From Porphyrobacter sp. (GTDB taxonomy: Bacteria; Pseudomonadota; Alphaproteobacteria; Sphingomonadales; Sphingomonadaceae), in contig JAPZUC010000016.1 of NCBI GenBank assembly GCA_027533455.1, positions 1-33,347 of the forward strand: a stretch of DNA of 33,347 nucleotides, in the 5' to 3' direction. A program made the position numbers and the translations under genes. Position 1 is the stretch's first letter, and each line of letters opens with the position of its first letter. Positions 15,459 to 23,118 of this stretch are shown in pieces. The notes under the pieces are model-generated. The model ran no database searches and was not told the DNA's origin. It worked only from the letters and a program-made list of their open reading frames with translations.

Positions 15459-16781
15459 CGCTTCGATCGCGGCCTGAAGCTCTTCCACGGTTACTTCACG
15501 CTCGGTGACTTCGGCCTTGTCGAACAGGAAGTCGACGACCTTGTCTTCGTAAAGCGGAGCGCGCAGCTGGGCGGCGGCCATCGGCTCGGACTGGATGTAC
15601 TGGATGAACCGCTCACGGTCCTCGGTGCGGTACTGCATCGCGGCCTGCTGGATCAGCATGCCCATTTCCTGCTGGGTCACTTCCACGCCATTGGCCTGGC
15701 CGATTTCCGAAAGCAGCAGGCCCAGACGCACGCGGCGTTCGGCGATCGAACGATATTCATCCTTCTCGTCCTCGATCTGCTTGAGCGCTTCGGCGGGATT
15801 TTCGTCGCGCGCGGCTTCCTGCTGGAGCTGCGCCCAGATCTGGCCGAACTCGGCTTCGACCATCGTGCCGGGGACTTCGAAGCTGTGACCGGCAGCCAGC
15901 TGATCAAGCAGCGCGCGCTTCATCTGGGTGCGGGTCAGGCCAGCGGTCTGCTGTTCAAGCTGCGCCTTCATGATCTCGCGCAGCTTGTCGAGGCTGTCGA
16001 GGCCGAGGCTCTTGGCGAAATCTTCGTCCAGCGTGGTTTCGCTTTCGACCTTCACCGCCTTCACGGTGATGTCGAAAGTGGCTTCCTTGCCGGCGAGGTG
16101 ATCGGCCTGATATTCGGCCGGGAAGGTGACGGTGATCGTCTTTTCCTGACCAGTCTTCACGCCGACCAGCTGGTCTTCGAAGCCGGGGATGAAGGTGTTC
16201 GAACCGAGCACCAGCGCCGCGTCTTCGGCCTTGCCGCCTTCGAACTCGACACCGTCGAGCTTGCCGACGAAGTCGATGATGAGCTGGTCGCCCTCGGCCG
16301 CCTTCTTGGTCTTGGCAGCGTCTTTGTAGCTCTTGTTCTGGCTGGCGATGTTGCCAAGCGCTTCGTCGATCTGCGCATCGGTGACGGGCACCATGAGGCG
16401 CTCGAGCTTCAGGCCATCCGTGCTCGGCGCTTCGATCGCCGGCAGCACTTCAAGGCTGACAGTGACTTCGGCGTCCTTGCCTTCGGCATAGTCTTCATTG
16501 AGGCCGACTTCCGGCTGCATCGCCGGACGCAGGCCTTCGTTGCGGAGCAGCGCGTCGACCGATTCGCGGATCGTGTCGCTGACAACCTGCCCGTGCAGGG
16601 CTTCGCCGTGCATCTTCTTGACGAGGTTCGCGGGCACCTTGCCGGGGCGGAAGCCGGGCATCCGCACCTGCGGCGCCACCTTCTTGATCTCGGCCTCGAT
16701 TTTGGCCGACAATTCGGCGGCGGTGATCGTGATCAGATAGGCGCGCTTGAGCCCTTCGTTGACGGTCTGCTTGGTCTGCAT
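15234..16781 (-). CDS. tig: Trigger factor with histone H1-like C-terminal tail
   Basis: A 515-residue ribosome-associated chaperone and peptidyl-prolyl isomerase. The N-terminal ribosome-binding signature GFRPGKVP is at 43-50. The FKBP-type PPIase domain spans about 160-250 (DQLIIDFVGKLDGVEFEGG, IPGFEDQLVGVKTGQ). The helical C-terminal chaperone domain runs to about 440. E. coli trigger factor is 432 residues; the extra C-terminal part, 442-515, is a low-complexity Lys/Ala/Pro/Glu tail of PAKK and AAKK units. Start ATG 16781 is chosen because it begins the conserved N-terminus; a further ATG at 16808 adds nine residues. It lies 63 bases downstream of tRNA-Leu on the same strand. Confidence 0.96.
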   Translation of the reverse strand: MQTKQTVNEGLKRAYLITITAAELSAKIEAEIKKVAPQVRMPGFRPGKVPANLVKKMHGEALHGQVVSDTIRESVDALLRNEGLRPAMQPEVGLNEDYAEGKDAEVTVSLEVLPAIEAPSTDGLKLERLMVPVTDAQIDEALGNIASQNKSYKDAAKTKKAAEGDQLIIDFVGKLDGVEFEGGKAEDAALVLGSNTFIPGFEDQLVGVKTGQEKTITVTFPAEYQADHLAGKEATFDITVKAVKVESETTLDEDFAKSLGLDSLDKLREIMKAQLEQQTAGLTRTQMKRALLDQLAAGHSFEVPGTMVEAEFGQIWAQLQQEAARDENPAEALKQIEDEKDEYRSIAERRVRLGLLLSEIGQANGVEVTQQEMGMLIQQAAMQYRTEDRERFIQYIQSEPMAAAQLRAPLYEDKVVDFLFDKAEVTEREVTVEELQAAIEAEETEAAPAPKKAPAAKKKAPAKKETAAEEAPAAEEKPAKKAAAKKAPAKKAEAAPAEEKPAAKKAPAKKAAAKK

Positions 16782-16844
16782 GGTGACTGGTCTGAAGCCT
16801 TCTTGCAAAGAATCGAATGGGTACGGGCTGGATCAAGGCGAAGT

Positions 16845-16929
16845 TGGTGCGGGCGAAGGGACTCGAACCCCCACATCTTGCGATGCCAGAACCTAAATCT
16901 GGTGCGTCTACCAATTTCGCCACGCCCGC
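16845..16929 (-). tRNA. tRNA-Leu (anticodon UAG)
   Basis: On the minus strand the acceptor stem GCGGGCG (16923-16929) pairs with CGCCCGC (16849-16855). The anticodon arm is CCAGA-TTTAGGT-TCTGG, giving anticodon TAG. There is a long variable arm, as expected for leucine tRNA, a T-arm GGGGGTTCGAGTCCC, discriminator A and an encoded CCA (16845-16847). Length 85 nt. Confidence 0.96.
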
Positions 16930-17064
16930 ATGCCCGAACGAAGCCGCGCGGGAAGCCGACTAAGGCACCCCGCGCGTATTAGCGAGCGCCCTTATCCCCC
17001 CTCGCCCAAAAGGGCAAGCGCAACACGCTTGAAGGTGGGCGGATTGCCGGATAAGGGCGCGGCC

Positions 17065-17373
17065 ATGACCGAAGAAACCCCCAATGCCGCCCCGACAACC
17101 TCTGGCGCGGACGTTCCGCCCGATCACCTGTCGGTCAATCCGCGCAGCCCGTTTTTCGATGCCGAGAAGCTCCAGCGCGGAGTCGGCATCCGGTTCAAGG
17201 ACCGCGTTCGCACGGATATCGAGGAATACTCGATCACCGAAGGCTGGGTGCGGGTGCAGGCCGGCAAAGCCCTCGACCGCAAGGGCCAGGCCCTGACGAT
17301 CAAGCTCACCGGTCCGGTCGAAGCCTGGTACGAAGACCTCGGCGAGAACCCGCCGGTCGCAAAGAAGGGCTGA
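17065..17373 (+). CDS. DUF3297 family protein
   Basis: A 102-residue soluble protein. The conserved core starts PPDHLSVNPRSPFFDAEKL and contains GVGIRFKDRVRTDIEEYSITEGWVRVQAGKALDR and a terminal VEAWYED, matching small proteins annotated DUF3297 in proteobacteria (often called glutathione peroxidase-like without proof). Function unknown. Start ATG 17065 has AAGGGCG upstream. It is 63 bases before der and possibly cotranscribed with it. Confidence 0.85.
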   Translation: MTEETPNAAPTTSGADVPPDHLSVNPRSPFFDAEKLQRGVGIRFKDRVRTDIEEYSITEGWVRVQAGKALDRKGQALTIKLTGPVEAWYEDLGENPPVAKKG

Positions 17374-17436
17374 GTTTCAGGGCCGAATCCGGCCAAACTT
17401 GCCATTTGAGGCGTTTGCGCCCACTTGGGCCGGGAT

Positions 17437-18849
17437 ATGTCCCTCCCCAAGAAGCCAGAAGTCGTCATCATCGGCCGCCCCAACGTGGGCAAGTCCACGC
17501 TGTTCAACCGGCTGGTGGGCAAGAAACTCGCGCTCGTCGATGACCAGCCCGGCGTCACCCGCGACCGCCGGATGGGCGATGCGGTGATCGCGGGGCTGCA
17601 CTTCACCGTCGTCGACACCGCCGGGTGGGAAGACGAGAACGAACTCAGCCTGCCGGGCCGGATGCGCAAGCAGACCGAAGCGAGCCTTGCAGGCGCGGAC
17701 GCCGCGATGTTCGTGGTCGATGCGCGCGCGGGCCTCACCCCCCTCGACGAGGAAATCGCCCGTTACCTGCGCGAACAGGAAGTGCCGGTGGTGGTCGTTG
17801 CCAACAAGGCCGAAGGCACCGCTGCCGAAGCCGGCGTGATGGAAGCCTATGCGCTGGGTCTGGGCGAGCCGCTGGCGGTCTCTGCCGAGCACGGCGTGGG
17901 CGTGGCCGACCTGTTCGGCGGGCTGTGGCCGATCATCGGCGCGCGGGCCGAGGAATGGGACGAAGCGAACGACATCGCCCGCGCGGAATGGCGCGATATG
18001 GACGACGAGGATCGCCCCTCGGGCCCCTTGAAACTCGCCATCGTGGGCCGGCCCAACGCGGGCAAATCGACGCTCATCAACCGGCTGCTGGGCGAAGACC
18101 GCCTGCTGACCGGGCCCGAGGCCGGGATTACCCGCGATTCGATCGCGGTCGATTGGGAATGGACCGATCCCAAGTCCGGCGAGAAGCGCGAGATCCGCCT
18201 GATCGACACGGCGGGGATGCGCAAAAAGAAGAACGTCACCGAAAAGCTCGAAAAGCTCTCGGTCGCGGACGCGCGCCGCGCGGTGGACTTTGCCGAAGTC
18301 GTGGTGCTGCTGCTCGACGCGACACAGGGCCTCGAACATCAGGACCTCAAGATCGCCAGCCTCGTCCTCGAAGAAGGCCGCGCGCTAATGATCGCGATCA
18401 ACAAGTGGGACGTGGCCGAGGACGCGAGCAAGCTGTTCAACGGCATCCGCGCCGCACTGGATGATGGCCTTGCGCAAGTGCGCGGGCTGCCCGTGTTCGC
18501 CGTCAGCGCCAATACCGGCAAGGGCCTCGACCAGATGCTTGGCGGCGCGTTCGAACTGCGCGATTCGTGGTCGAAGCGGGTCAGCACCTCGGCGCTCAAC
18601 CGCTGGTTCGACGACGCGTTGGAAGCCAACCCGCCCCCGGCACCGGGCGGCAAGAGGATCAAGCTGCGCTACATCACCCAGGCCGGCACCCGCCCGCCGC
18701 GCTTCGTGATCTTCGGCACCCGCCTCGATCTGCTCCCCAAGAGCTACGAACGCTATCTCGTCAACGGCATCCGCGCCAAACTCGGCTTTGACGCCGTGCC
18801 GGTGCGCGTGACGCTCAAGGCCAACAAGAACCCCTTCGCCAAGGATTAG
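17437..18849 (+). CDS. der: Ribosome biogenesis GTPase Der (EngA)
   Basis: A 470-residue protein with two tandem GTPase domains and a C-terminal KH-like domain, needed for 50S subunit assembly. First G1 motif GRPNVGKST begins at residue 13, with DTAGWED (G3) and NKAEG (G4). Second G1 GRPNAGKST begins at 204, with DTAGMRKKKNVTEKLEKLS and NKWDV. The KH domain follows from about 380 (RIKLRYITQAGTRPPRFVIFG). Start ATG 17437 begins the conserved MSLPKKPEVVIIG; a TTG twelve bases upstream is less likely. Confidence 0.98.
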   Translation: MSLPKKPEVVIIGRPNVGKSTLFNRLVGKKLALVDDQPGVTRDRRMGDAVIAGLHFTVVDTAGWEDENELSLPGRMRKQTEASLAGADAAMFVVDARAGLTPLDEEIARYLREQEVPVVVVANKAEGTAAEAGVMEAYALGLGEPLAVSAEHGVGVADLFGGLWPIIGARAEEWDEANDIARAEWRDMDDEDRPSGPLKLAIVGRPNAGKSTLINRLLGEDRLLTGPEAGITRDSIAVDWEWTDPKSGEKREIRLIDTAGMRKKKNVTEKLEKLSVADARRAVDFAEVVVLLLDATQGLEHQDLKIASLVLEEGRALMIAINKWDVAEDASKLFNGIRAALDDGLAQVRGLPVFAVSANTGKGLDQMLGGAFELRDSWSKRVSTSALNRWFDDALEANPPPAPGGKRIKLRYITQAGTRPPRFVIFGTRLDLLPKSYERYLVNGIRAKLGFDAVPVRVTLKANKNPFAKD

Positions 18850-18852
18850 ACC

Positions 18853-19341
18853 GTGACGCTGGTCGACACCCTCGCAGCCGCAGCCGTGCACACGCCGTTT
18901 GCCGCCGAGATCCTCGAGCGCACCGCCTCCACCCCGCGCGTGCAGCAGGTGGTGCAGCTGAGCCTTGCGCCTGCGTTCCTACTCTCCGGGATCGGTGCGG
19001 TGATGAATGTTATCATGAGCCGGATGATCTGGATCTCGCGGCGTATCGAGAACATCGAGGAGAAGATGGACACCCAGCGTACCGCCAAGCAGGCGCGCGA
19101 AGTCGGCTGGCTGATGCGGCGGCGCAAACTGATGCAAGGCGCGATCATGTTCTCGACCGCTTCGGCGGTGATGATCAGCGCGGTGATCATGCTGCTGTTC
19201 GTGTCGGCCTATATTACGTCGCAGATAGGCACCTTGATTGCGGCGATGTGGGTGCTCACGATGCTGCTGCTCGTGACCGGCCTCGGCTTCTTCCTGCTCG
19301 AAAGCCGGCTCGCGGCGATCGGCGCAGTGGAGAAGGACTAG
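18853..19341 (+). CDS. DUF2721 family membrane protein
   Basis: A 162-residue inner-membrane protein. Three hydrophobic helices are visible: about 36-55 (LSLAPAFLLSGIGAVMNVIM), 101-122 and 127-150, with a charged segment RRIENIEEKMDTQR between the first two. This layout and the LAPAFLLSGIGA segment match DUF2721. Function unknown. Start is GTG at 18853, only 3 bases after the der stop, with AAGGA 8 bases upstream, so it is part of the der transcript. Confidence 0.82.
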   Translation: MTLVDTLAAAAVHTPFAAEILERTASTPRVQQVVQLSLAPAFLLSGIGAVMNVIMSRMIWISRRIENIEEKMDTQRTAKQAREVGWLMRRRKLMQGAIMFSTASAVMISAVIMLLFVSAYITSQIGTLIAAMWVLTMLLLVTGLGFFLLESRLAAIGAVEKD

Positions 19342-19342
19342 C

Positions 19343-19435
19343 CCCCCCTCTCCCGCACCGGGGCTTGACCCGGGGCCCAGCGCATTTCCGGCAAAGAAAA
19401 AGCAGGGTCCCGGGTCAAGCCCGGGATAGGGGGCA
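19343..19435. repeat. Long imperfect inverted repeat between convergent genes (REP-like/terminator)
   Basis: CCGGGGCTTGACCCGGGG (from 19359) faces CCCGGGTCAAGCCCGGG (19409-19425) across an A-rich spacer. Flanking CCCCCTCTCCC and ATAGGGGGC extend the pairing. The unit CCGGGCTTGACCCGGG recurs as an intergenic repeat in many sphingomonad genomes (general knowledge, not checked). Between two convergent genes it could stop transcription on both strands, though no clear T-run follows either arm. Confidence 0.7.
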
Positions 19436-19445
19436 GTAGCTAGCC

Positions 19446-19928
19446 TTACTTCTCGCCCGCAGCCTGGCTTTGCAGCTGGCAGTAGTTGTGGAGGCCCATG
19501 CGTTCGATCTGCTCGAACTGGGTTTCGAGGAAATCGACGTGCTCTTCCTCGTTCTTGAGGATGTAGGCGAAGAGATCGCGGCTCACGTAGTCACGCACGC
19601 TTTCGCAATGCTCGATCGCGTCGCGCAGCAGCGGGATCGCTTCGTGCTCGAGCGCGAGGTCGGCGCGCAGCACTTCCTCGACATTCTCGCCGACCTTCAG
19701 CTTGTGGATCGCCTGGAAGTTCGGGAGCGCCTCAAGGAACAGGATACGCTCGGCCAGCTTGTCGGCGTGCTCCATTTCCTCGATCGATTCGTGGCGTTCG
19801 TAGGCGGCCAGCTTCTTGAGGCCCCAGTTGTCGAGCACGCGGTAATGCAGCCAGTACTGGTTGATCGCGGTCAGCTCGTTGGTGAGCGCCTGGTTGAGAT
19901 AGTCGATGACCTTGGGGTCGCCCTTCAT
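19446..19928 (-). CDS. bfr: Bacterioferritin
   Basis: A 160-residue haem-containing ferritin that oxidises Fe(II) and stores iron in a 24-mer. Ferroxidase ligands E18, Y25 (nearby), E51, H54, E94 and the late E-H pair in KNEEEHVDFLE are present, and the haem-ligand M52 is conserved in IEEMEH. Length is typical. AAGGA lies 8 bases before the ATG. It follows the ferredoxin gene bfd on the same strand after 137 bases that contain an iron-box-like palindrome, so separate regulated promoters are likely. Confidence 0.97.
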   Translation of the reverse strand: MKGDPKVIDYLNQALTNELTAINQYWLHYRVLDNWGLKKLAAYERHESIEEMEHADKLAERILFLEALPNFQAIHKLKVGENVEEVLRADLALEHEAIPLLRDAIEHCESVRDYVSRDLFAYILKNEEEHVDFLETQFEQIERMGLHNYCQLQSQAAGEK

Positions 19929-20042
19929 GGGAATGTCCTTTGCGGTGTATCAAAGCCGGGATGCGGCGTTGACGTCATTGTAGACGCTGCCGGGGCTTCT
20001 CCGCAAGGGCGCGAAGGGGATTTTCTTTGTGAATCAGTTGCT

Positions 20043-20057
20043 TGAGAAGCGTTCGCA
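20043..20057 (-). promoter_or_regulatory. Iron-box-like palindrome upstream of bfr
   Basis: Reads TGCGAACGCTTCTCA on the minus strand: a GAAnnnTTC core with TGC/TCA flanks. It is identical at 12 of 15 positions to the site upstream of bfd. It lies about 115 bases upstream of the bfr start, between bfd and bfr. The core fits the Irr/ICE pattern and resembles Fur boxes; which regulator binds is unknown. Confidence 0.45.
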
Positions 20058-20065
20058 ATCGCGCT

Positions 20066-20266
20066 TCAAGCCGGCTCTACTGCGAGGAGATCGCAACGTG
20101 CGGCAGCACGCTCGGCGTCGATGATTTCCTGCGCTTCCTCAAGGCACTGGCCGCAATTGGGGCGTTTGCCGAGGCAGGCATAAGTCGCTTCTGCGTCCCC
20201 GTCGCAAGTGAGCGCGGCCTTGCGCAAATCATTCTCACGGATGGCATTGCAGATGCAGATGTACAT
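20066..20266 (-). CDS. bfd: Bacterioferritin-associated ferredoxin
   Basis: A 66-residue [2Fe-2S] protein that reduces the iron core of bacterioferritin to release Fe(II). The four cluster cysteines are C4, C6, C38 and C41 (MYICICNAIR and PNCGQC), the CxC...CxxC arrangement of BFD domains. It lies upstream of bfr on the same strand. An iron-box-like palindrome is centred about 53 bases before its ATG, in line with iron-responsive expression known for bfd genes. Confidence 0.95.
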   Translation of the reverse strand: MYICICNAIRENDLRKAALTCDGDAEATYACLGKRPNCGQCLEEAQEIIDAERAAARCDLLAVEPA

Positions 20267-20311
20267 GAGCGCGCGAATCTTTCCTGCGAAGCGTTTGCAG
20301 GAGGGAAGATA

Positions 20312-20326
20312 TGCGAATTATTCTCA
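20312..20326 (-). promoter_or_regulatory. Iron-box-like palindrome upstream of bfd
   Basis: TGCGAAT-T-ATTCTCA on the plus strand is a near-perfect 7-1-7 inverted repeat, centred 53 bases upstream of the bfd start where a promoter is expected. It resembles Fur 7-1-7 boxes (TGATAATnATTATCA) and contains the GAAnnnTTC core of Irr sites. A related 15-mer (CGCAAATCATTCTCA) lies inside bfd at 20223-20237. Confidence 0.55.
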
Positions 20327-20497
20327 GTAACAAGGGGGAAAGCCCGAGCGTCGGAATTTTTTGCCCCCGGCGACTGACCTCAGGTTTTGTGCTGAAACGG
20401 CGGCGCAGCTCGCCGCAAGGCCGACAGGCCGCCCGCAGCGACGCGCCCGAAGGGCGTGTGAGCGAGGATTTAGCACGCCGGATGGCGTGCGAAACAC
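20327..20497. other. GC-rich non-coding stretch between bfd and the DUF418 gene
   Basis: No credible gene. It holds a series of small hairpins, for example CGCCC-GAA-GGGCG near 20446-20458 and GCACGCC-GGAT-GGCGTGC near 20473-20490. It is downstream of the DUF418 terminator and upstream of the bfd promoter. The hairpins may be remnants of repeated intergenic elements. Confidence 0.4.
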
Positions 20498-20535
20498 AAA
20501 AACCCTCTTCCCCCTTACTTCTTAAGGGGGAAGAG
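20498..20535 (-). terminator. Intrinsic terminator overlapping the DUF418 gene stop codon
   Basis: CTCTTCCCCCTTA (20505-20517) and TAAGGGGGAAGAG (20523-20535) form a perfect 13-bp stem. On the minus strand it is followed by GGGTTTTTG. The stem contains the last codons and the TAA of the DUF418 gene, so the ribosome would cover the hairpin while terminating. Confidence 0.8.
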
Positions 20536-21813
20536 AACCCGATACGTCAGGCAACGCCACAGCCACTCCAGCGGGCCGTAGCGGTAGCGGTCGAGCCACG
20601 GCTTCGACCATGCCAACATGACCATCCATGCGAGCGCGACCACAAGGTAGAGCTGCGGCCGGTTCAATTGCCCGAACAGCCCCAGCGCCCAGCCGTGGAA
20701 GACGAACATCATCAGCACCGACGTGCCGAGATAATTGGTGAAGGCCGCGCGTCCGGCGGCGCGCACCCGCTCGGCCAGCCAGCCGGTCCAGCCGCGTGAA
20801 TAGGCGACCAGTAACGCCGCCAGGCCCAACACCATGCACAACCGCGGCAGCGGGCTCCAGCCCATGAAGGCGGCCAATGTGCCATAGAAGGTGAACCCTC
20901 CCGCCTGCATCGCCAGCCCGATGGCCAGATGCACCGCGGCTCCGGCAATCACGCCGATCCAGCCCCAGCGGATCATCCCCTCGCGCGCGAACGCGCCCGA
21001 GAAGAAGCCTTTCCGATAGAGCGCCATGCCGATCAGCATCAGCGGGATCGTCTCGAAGCAGAAGAACAGCGCATTCGACCACGGCTCCATCCACTGCACG
21101 GCGAGACGGTGGGCCACCAGGGCGGGATAATCGCCCGCAGTGATGGCGGCATTGGGCACTGCGCCATGCGCAATCGCCTCATCGATGCCTGCGAGCATTT
21201 CTGCGCGCGTTTCCAGCATCGCGGGCGAACTTGCGCCAAAGCCTGTGTCGACCACCGCCCAGGGGAAGCTCATCGTCACGGCATAGAACACCGCGCCGAG
21301 CAGATAGGCGAGGATGCCGACCCGCAGCTGGCCTTTGGCAGACCAGCCCATGCAGGCGAGCACCAACAGGCCAAACAGGGCGTAATAGAACAGGATGTCG
21401 CCGGGCCAGATGAAGAAGAAGTGGACCATCCCGAAGGCCATCAGAATCAGCAGGCGCCACGCCTGAAGCTTGCGGGTTCCCCCGCGCGCCCAGGCCTTCT
21501 CCATGAACAGATACATCCCCGCGCCGAACAGCAGGGTGAACAGCCCGCGCATCTTGCCATCGACCAGCACGAATTGCGCGATCCACATCCACCCGCCCGG
21601 ATCGCCCGCGGCGGTCAGAAAGGCTGCCGGATACATATAGGCCTCGAACGGCTGGCCGAAGGCGACGATGTTGGCGGCAAGGATGCCCATCACCGCGATC
21701 CCGCGAATGAAATCGAGCGTGTCGATACGCTCGGCTGCGGCGACTGGCGCGATGGCCAGCGGCGCGTCGCCGAAAATGTCCTGCGCGGCTTGCGGCGAAA
21801 GCGTCCCTGTCAT
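20515..21813 (-). CDS. DUF418-domain (YeiB-like) multi-pass membrane protein
   Basis: A 432-residue inner-membrane protein with about ten hydrophobic helices. The N-terminal RIDTLDFIRGIAVMGILAAN is the hallmark of the YeiB/DUF418 and heparan-acetyltransferase-like superfamily, and the C-terminal DUF418 part contains GRAAFTNYLGTSVLMMFVFHGWALGLFG. Members are thought to move acyl groups or related ligands across the membrane, but the substrate is not established. Start 21813 is preferred over an ATG 18 bases upstream because GGGGGA lies 7 bases before it. Single gene with its own terminator. Confidence 0.87.
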   Translation of the reverse strand: MTGTLSPQAAQDIFGDAPLAIAPVAAAERIDTLDFIRGIAVMGILAANIVAFGQPFEAYMYPAAFLTAAGDPGGWMWIAQFVLVDGKMRGLFTLLFGAGMYLFMEKAWARGGTRKLQAWRLLILMAFGMVHFFFIWPGDILFYYALFGLLVLACMGWSAKGQLRVGILAYLLGAVFYAVTMSFPWAVVDTGFGASSPAMLETRAEMLAGIDEAIAHGAVPNAAITAGDYPALVAHRLAVQWMEPWSNALFFCFETIPLMLIGMALYRKGFFSGAFAREGMIRWGWIGVIAGAAVHLAIGLAMQAGGFTFYGTLAAFMGWSPLPRLCMVLGLAALLVAYSRGWTGWLAERVRAAGRAAFTNYLGTSVLMMFVFHGWALGLFGQLNRPQLYLVVALAWMVMLAWSKPWLDRYRYGPLEWLWRCLTYRVLFPLKK

Positions 21814-21910
21814 GGCTAATCCCCCTGCCATTGCTGTGGAGGGGAGATTAGCGCTTGTTTTGGCTATGGGAAGTGCTGCCGGTCGCGCCGGGTTGTGGGC
21901 CTGTCGGAGC

Positions 21911-22876
21911 TCAGCCCTGTCCGGCGACGAGGCATGCCTTGCCGTCGCGCTTCAGCGCGGTGCAGGCGCGTGCGGCTTCGGCCTCGCTGGCAAAACCGGT
22001 CGCCAGCAGACGGGTGATCTTGCCGCTGGGCAGCAGCGTCTTGCGGGTGCCGGACAGGGCGGCATGGCGCGCAAGCTGGCCCCATAGCCTGTCGGCATTG
22101 GCCGCGACGCCGAAAGCACCAAGCTGGACGCGCCATTTGCCCGCCTTGCGCGCCGGAGCGGGCGTGACCGGCGGGGTGGATGCGGCCTTGGGCGCAGGCG
22201 TGACCACTGCCGGAACGACGACCGCAGGCTTAGCGCCCAAGTCGGCAGCAGCCAGTTGTGCTTGTCGGCGGGCCGTGGCTTCGGCCGCGATCTCGCGGGC
22301 GAGCGACTGCGCCTGCGCGCGCTGCGCTTCGGGCACGTACTGGTCCATCTGCGCCAGCGCATCGCGCGCCTGCGGCAGGCCTTCGGCATTCGCCAGCGTC
22401 ATCAGCGCATAGGCGCGCACCCAGTCGCGCTGGGCGTAATCGGCGTTGAAGTGCGACAGGCCCAGCACATATTGCGCCCGCGGATCGCCGCGATCGGATG
22501 CGTCCTTGATGAGCGGCATCGCCCGGCCCTGCTCGCCTTCCTGAAACAGCATCAGCCCGTAATTGTCGGCGGCCTGCACATGACCGAGCCGCGCCGCCTG
22601 TTCATAAAGCGCGCGCGCGCGGACATTGTCGATCTCGACCCCGCGACCCAGGCGATAGGCCTGCGCGAGATTGAACAGCGCATCGGGATCGCCCGCCGCC
22701 GCCGGTCCCTGCCATTCGACCACCGCGCGGGTGTAATCGCCCGCGCTCCAGGCATCGACCCCGGCTTTGACGTCGGCCAGCGCCGGCGCAGCCACCAGCG
22801 CGAGCACCGCGCCAGCCGCCGCCATGCGCGTGCGCGTCTGCGCAATTGCCAGCTTCGACATCATGATTGCGGCCAT
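21911..22876 (-). CDS. Secreted Sel1-repeat/SPOR-domain protein
   Basis: A 321-residue exported protein. A signal peptide or anchor precedes PALADVKAG. Sel1-like TPR repeats follow at about 35-165 (DPDALFNLAQAYRLGRGVEIDNVRARALYEQAARLGH split over two helices, then three weaker copies). A Pro/Ala/Val linker spans 205-240, and a SPOR domain lies at about 243-315 (KWRVQLGAFGVAANADRLWGQL ... TRLLATGFASEAEAARACTAL). SPOR domains bind denuded glycan at the division septum; Sel1 repeats mediate protein contacts. Start taken at ATG 22876 (AGG upstream); ATGs at 22864 or 22861 are possible. Divergent from the ParA gene across 242 bases. Confidence 0.85.
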   Translation of the reverse strand: MAAIMMSKLAIAQTRTRMAAAGAVLALVAAPALADVKAGVDAWSAGDYTRAVVEWQGPAAAGDPDALFNLAQAYRLGRGVEIDNVRARALYEQAARLGHVQAADNYGLMLFQEGEQGRAMPLIKDASDRGDPRAQYVLGLSHFNADYAQRDWVRAYALMTLANAEGLPQARDALAQMDQYVPEAQRAQAQSLAREIAAEATARRQAQLAAADLGAKPAVVVPAVVTPAPKAASTPPVTPAPARKAGKWRVQLGAFGVAANADRLWGQLARHAALSGTRKTLLPSGKITRLLATGFASEAEAARACTALKRDGKACLVAGQG

Positions 22877-23118
22877 CGCTTGCCTGCCTCGCGGGGATAG
22901 GGGTTGAATTGTCTGAGCACGGCATAGGCCAAACACGGTTAGCAAATCGTTGCCTACGACCTTGATAGCCTCCCATCGCGGCGCGATTCGAATTTCACTC
23001 CAGATCAGCCCGTTAACTCTAAATTAGGGGTATCCTGCGATCCCAGCGTCCATCCAGCCGTTATCAGGCACTGCAATCGGGCAGTTCTGGGCGGTTCAAT
23101 CCATGGGGGACCCAGGCG
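22877..23118. promoter_or_regulatory. Divergent promoter region between the SPOR gene and parA, with a CtrA-like box
   Basis: TTAACTCTAAATTAG at 23013-23027 fits the CtrA consensus TTAA-N7-TTAA with one mismatch, about 95 bases upstream of the parA start. A GANTC site, GATTC, lies at 22985-22989. GGGGGA before the TTG start of parA serves as ribosome-binding site. The rest holds no gene. Confidence 0.4.
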
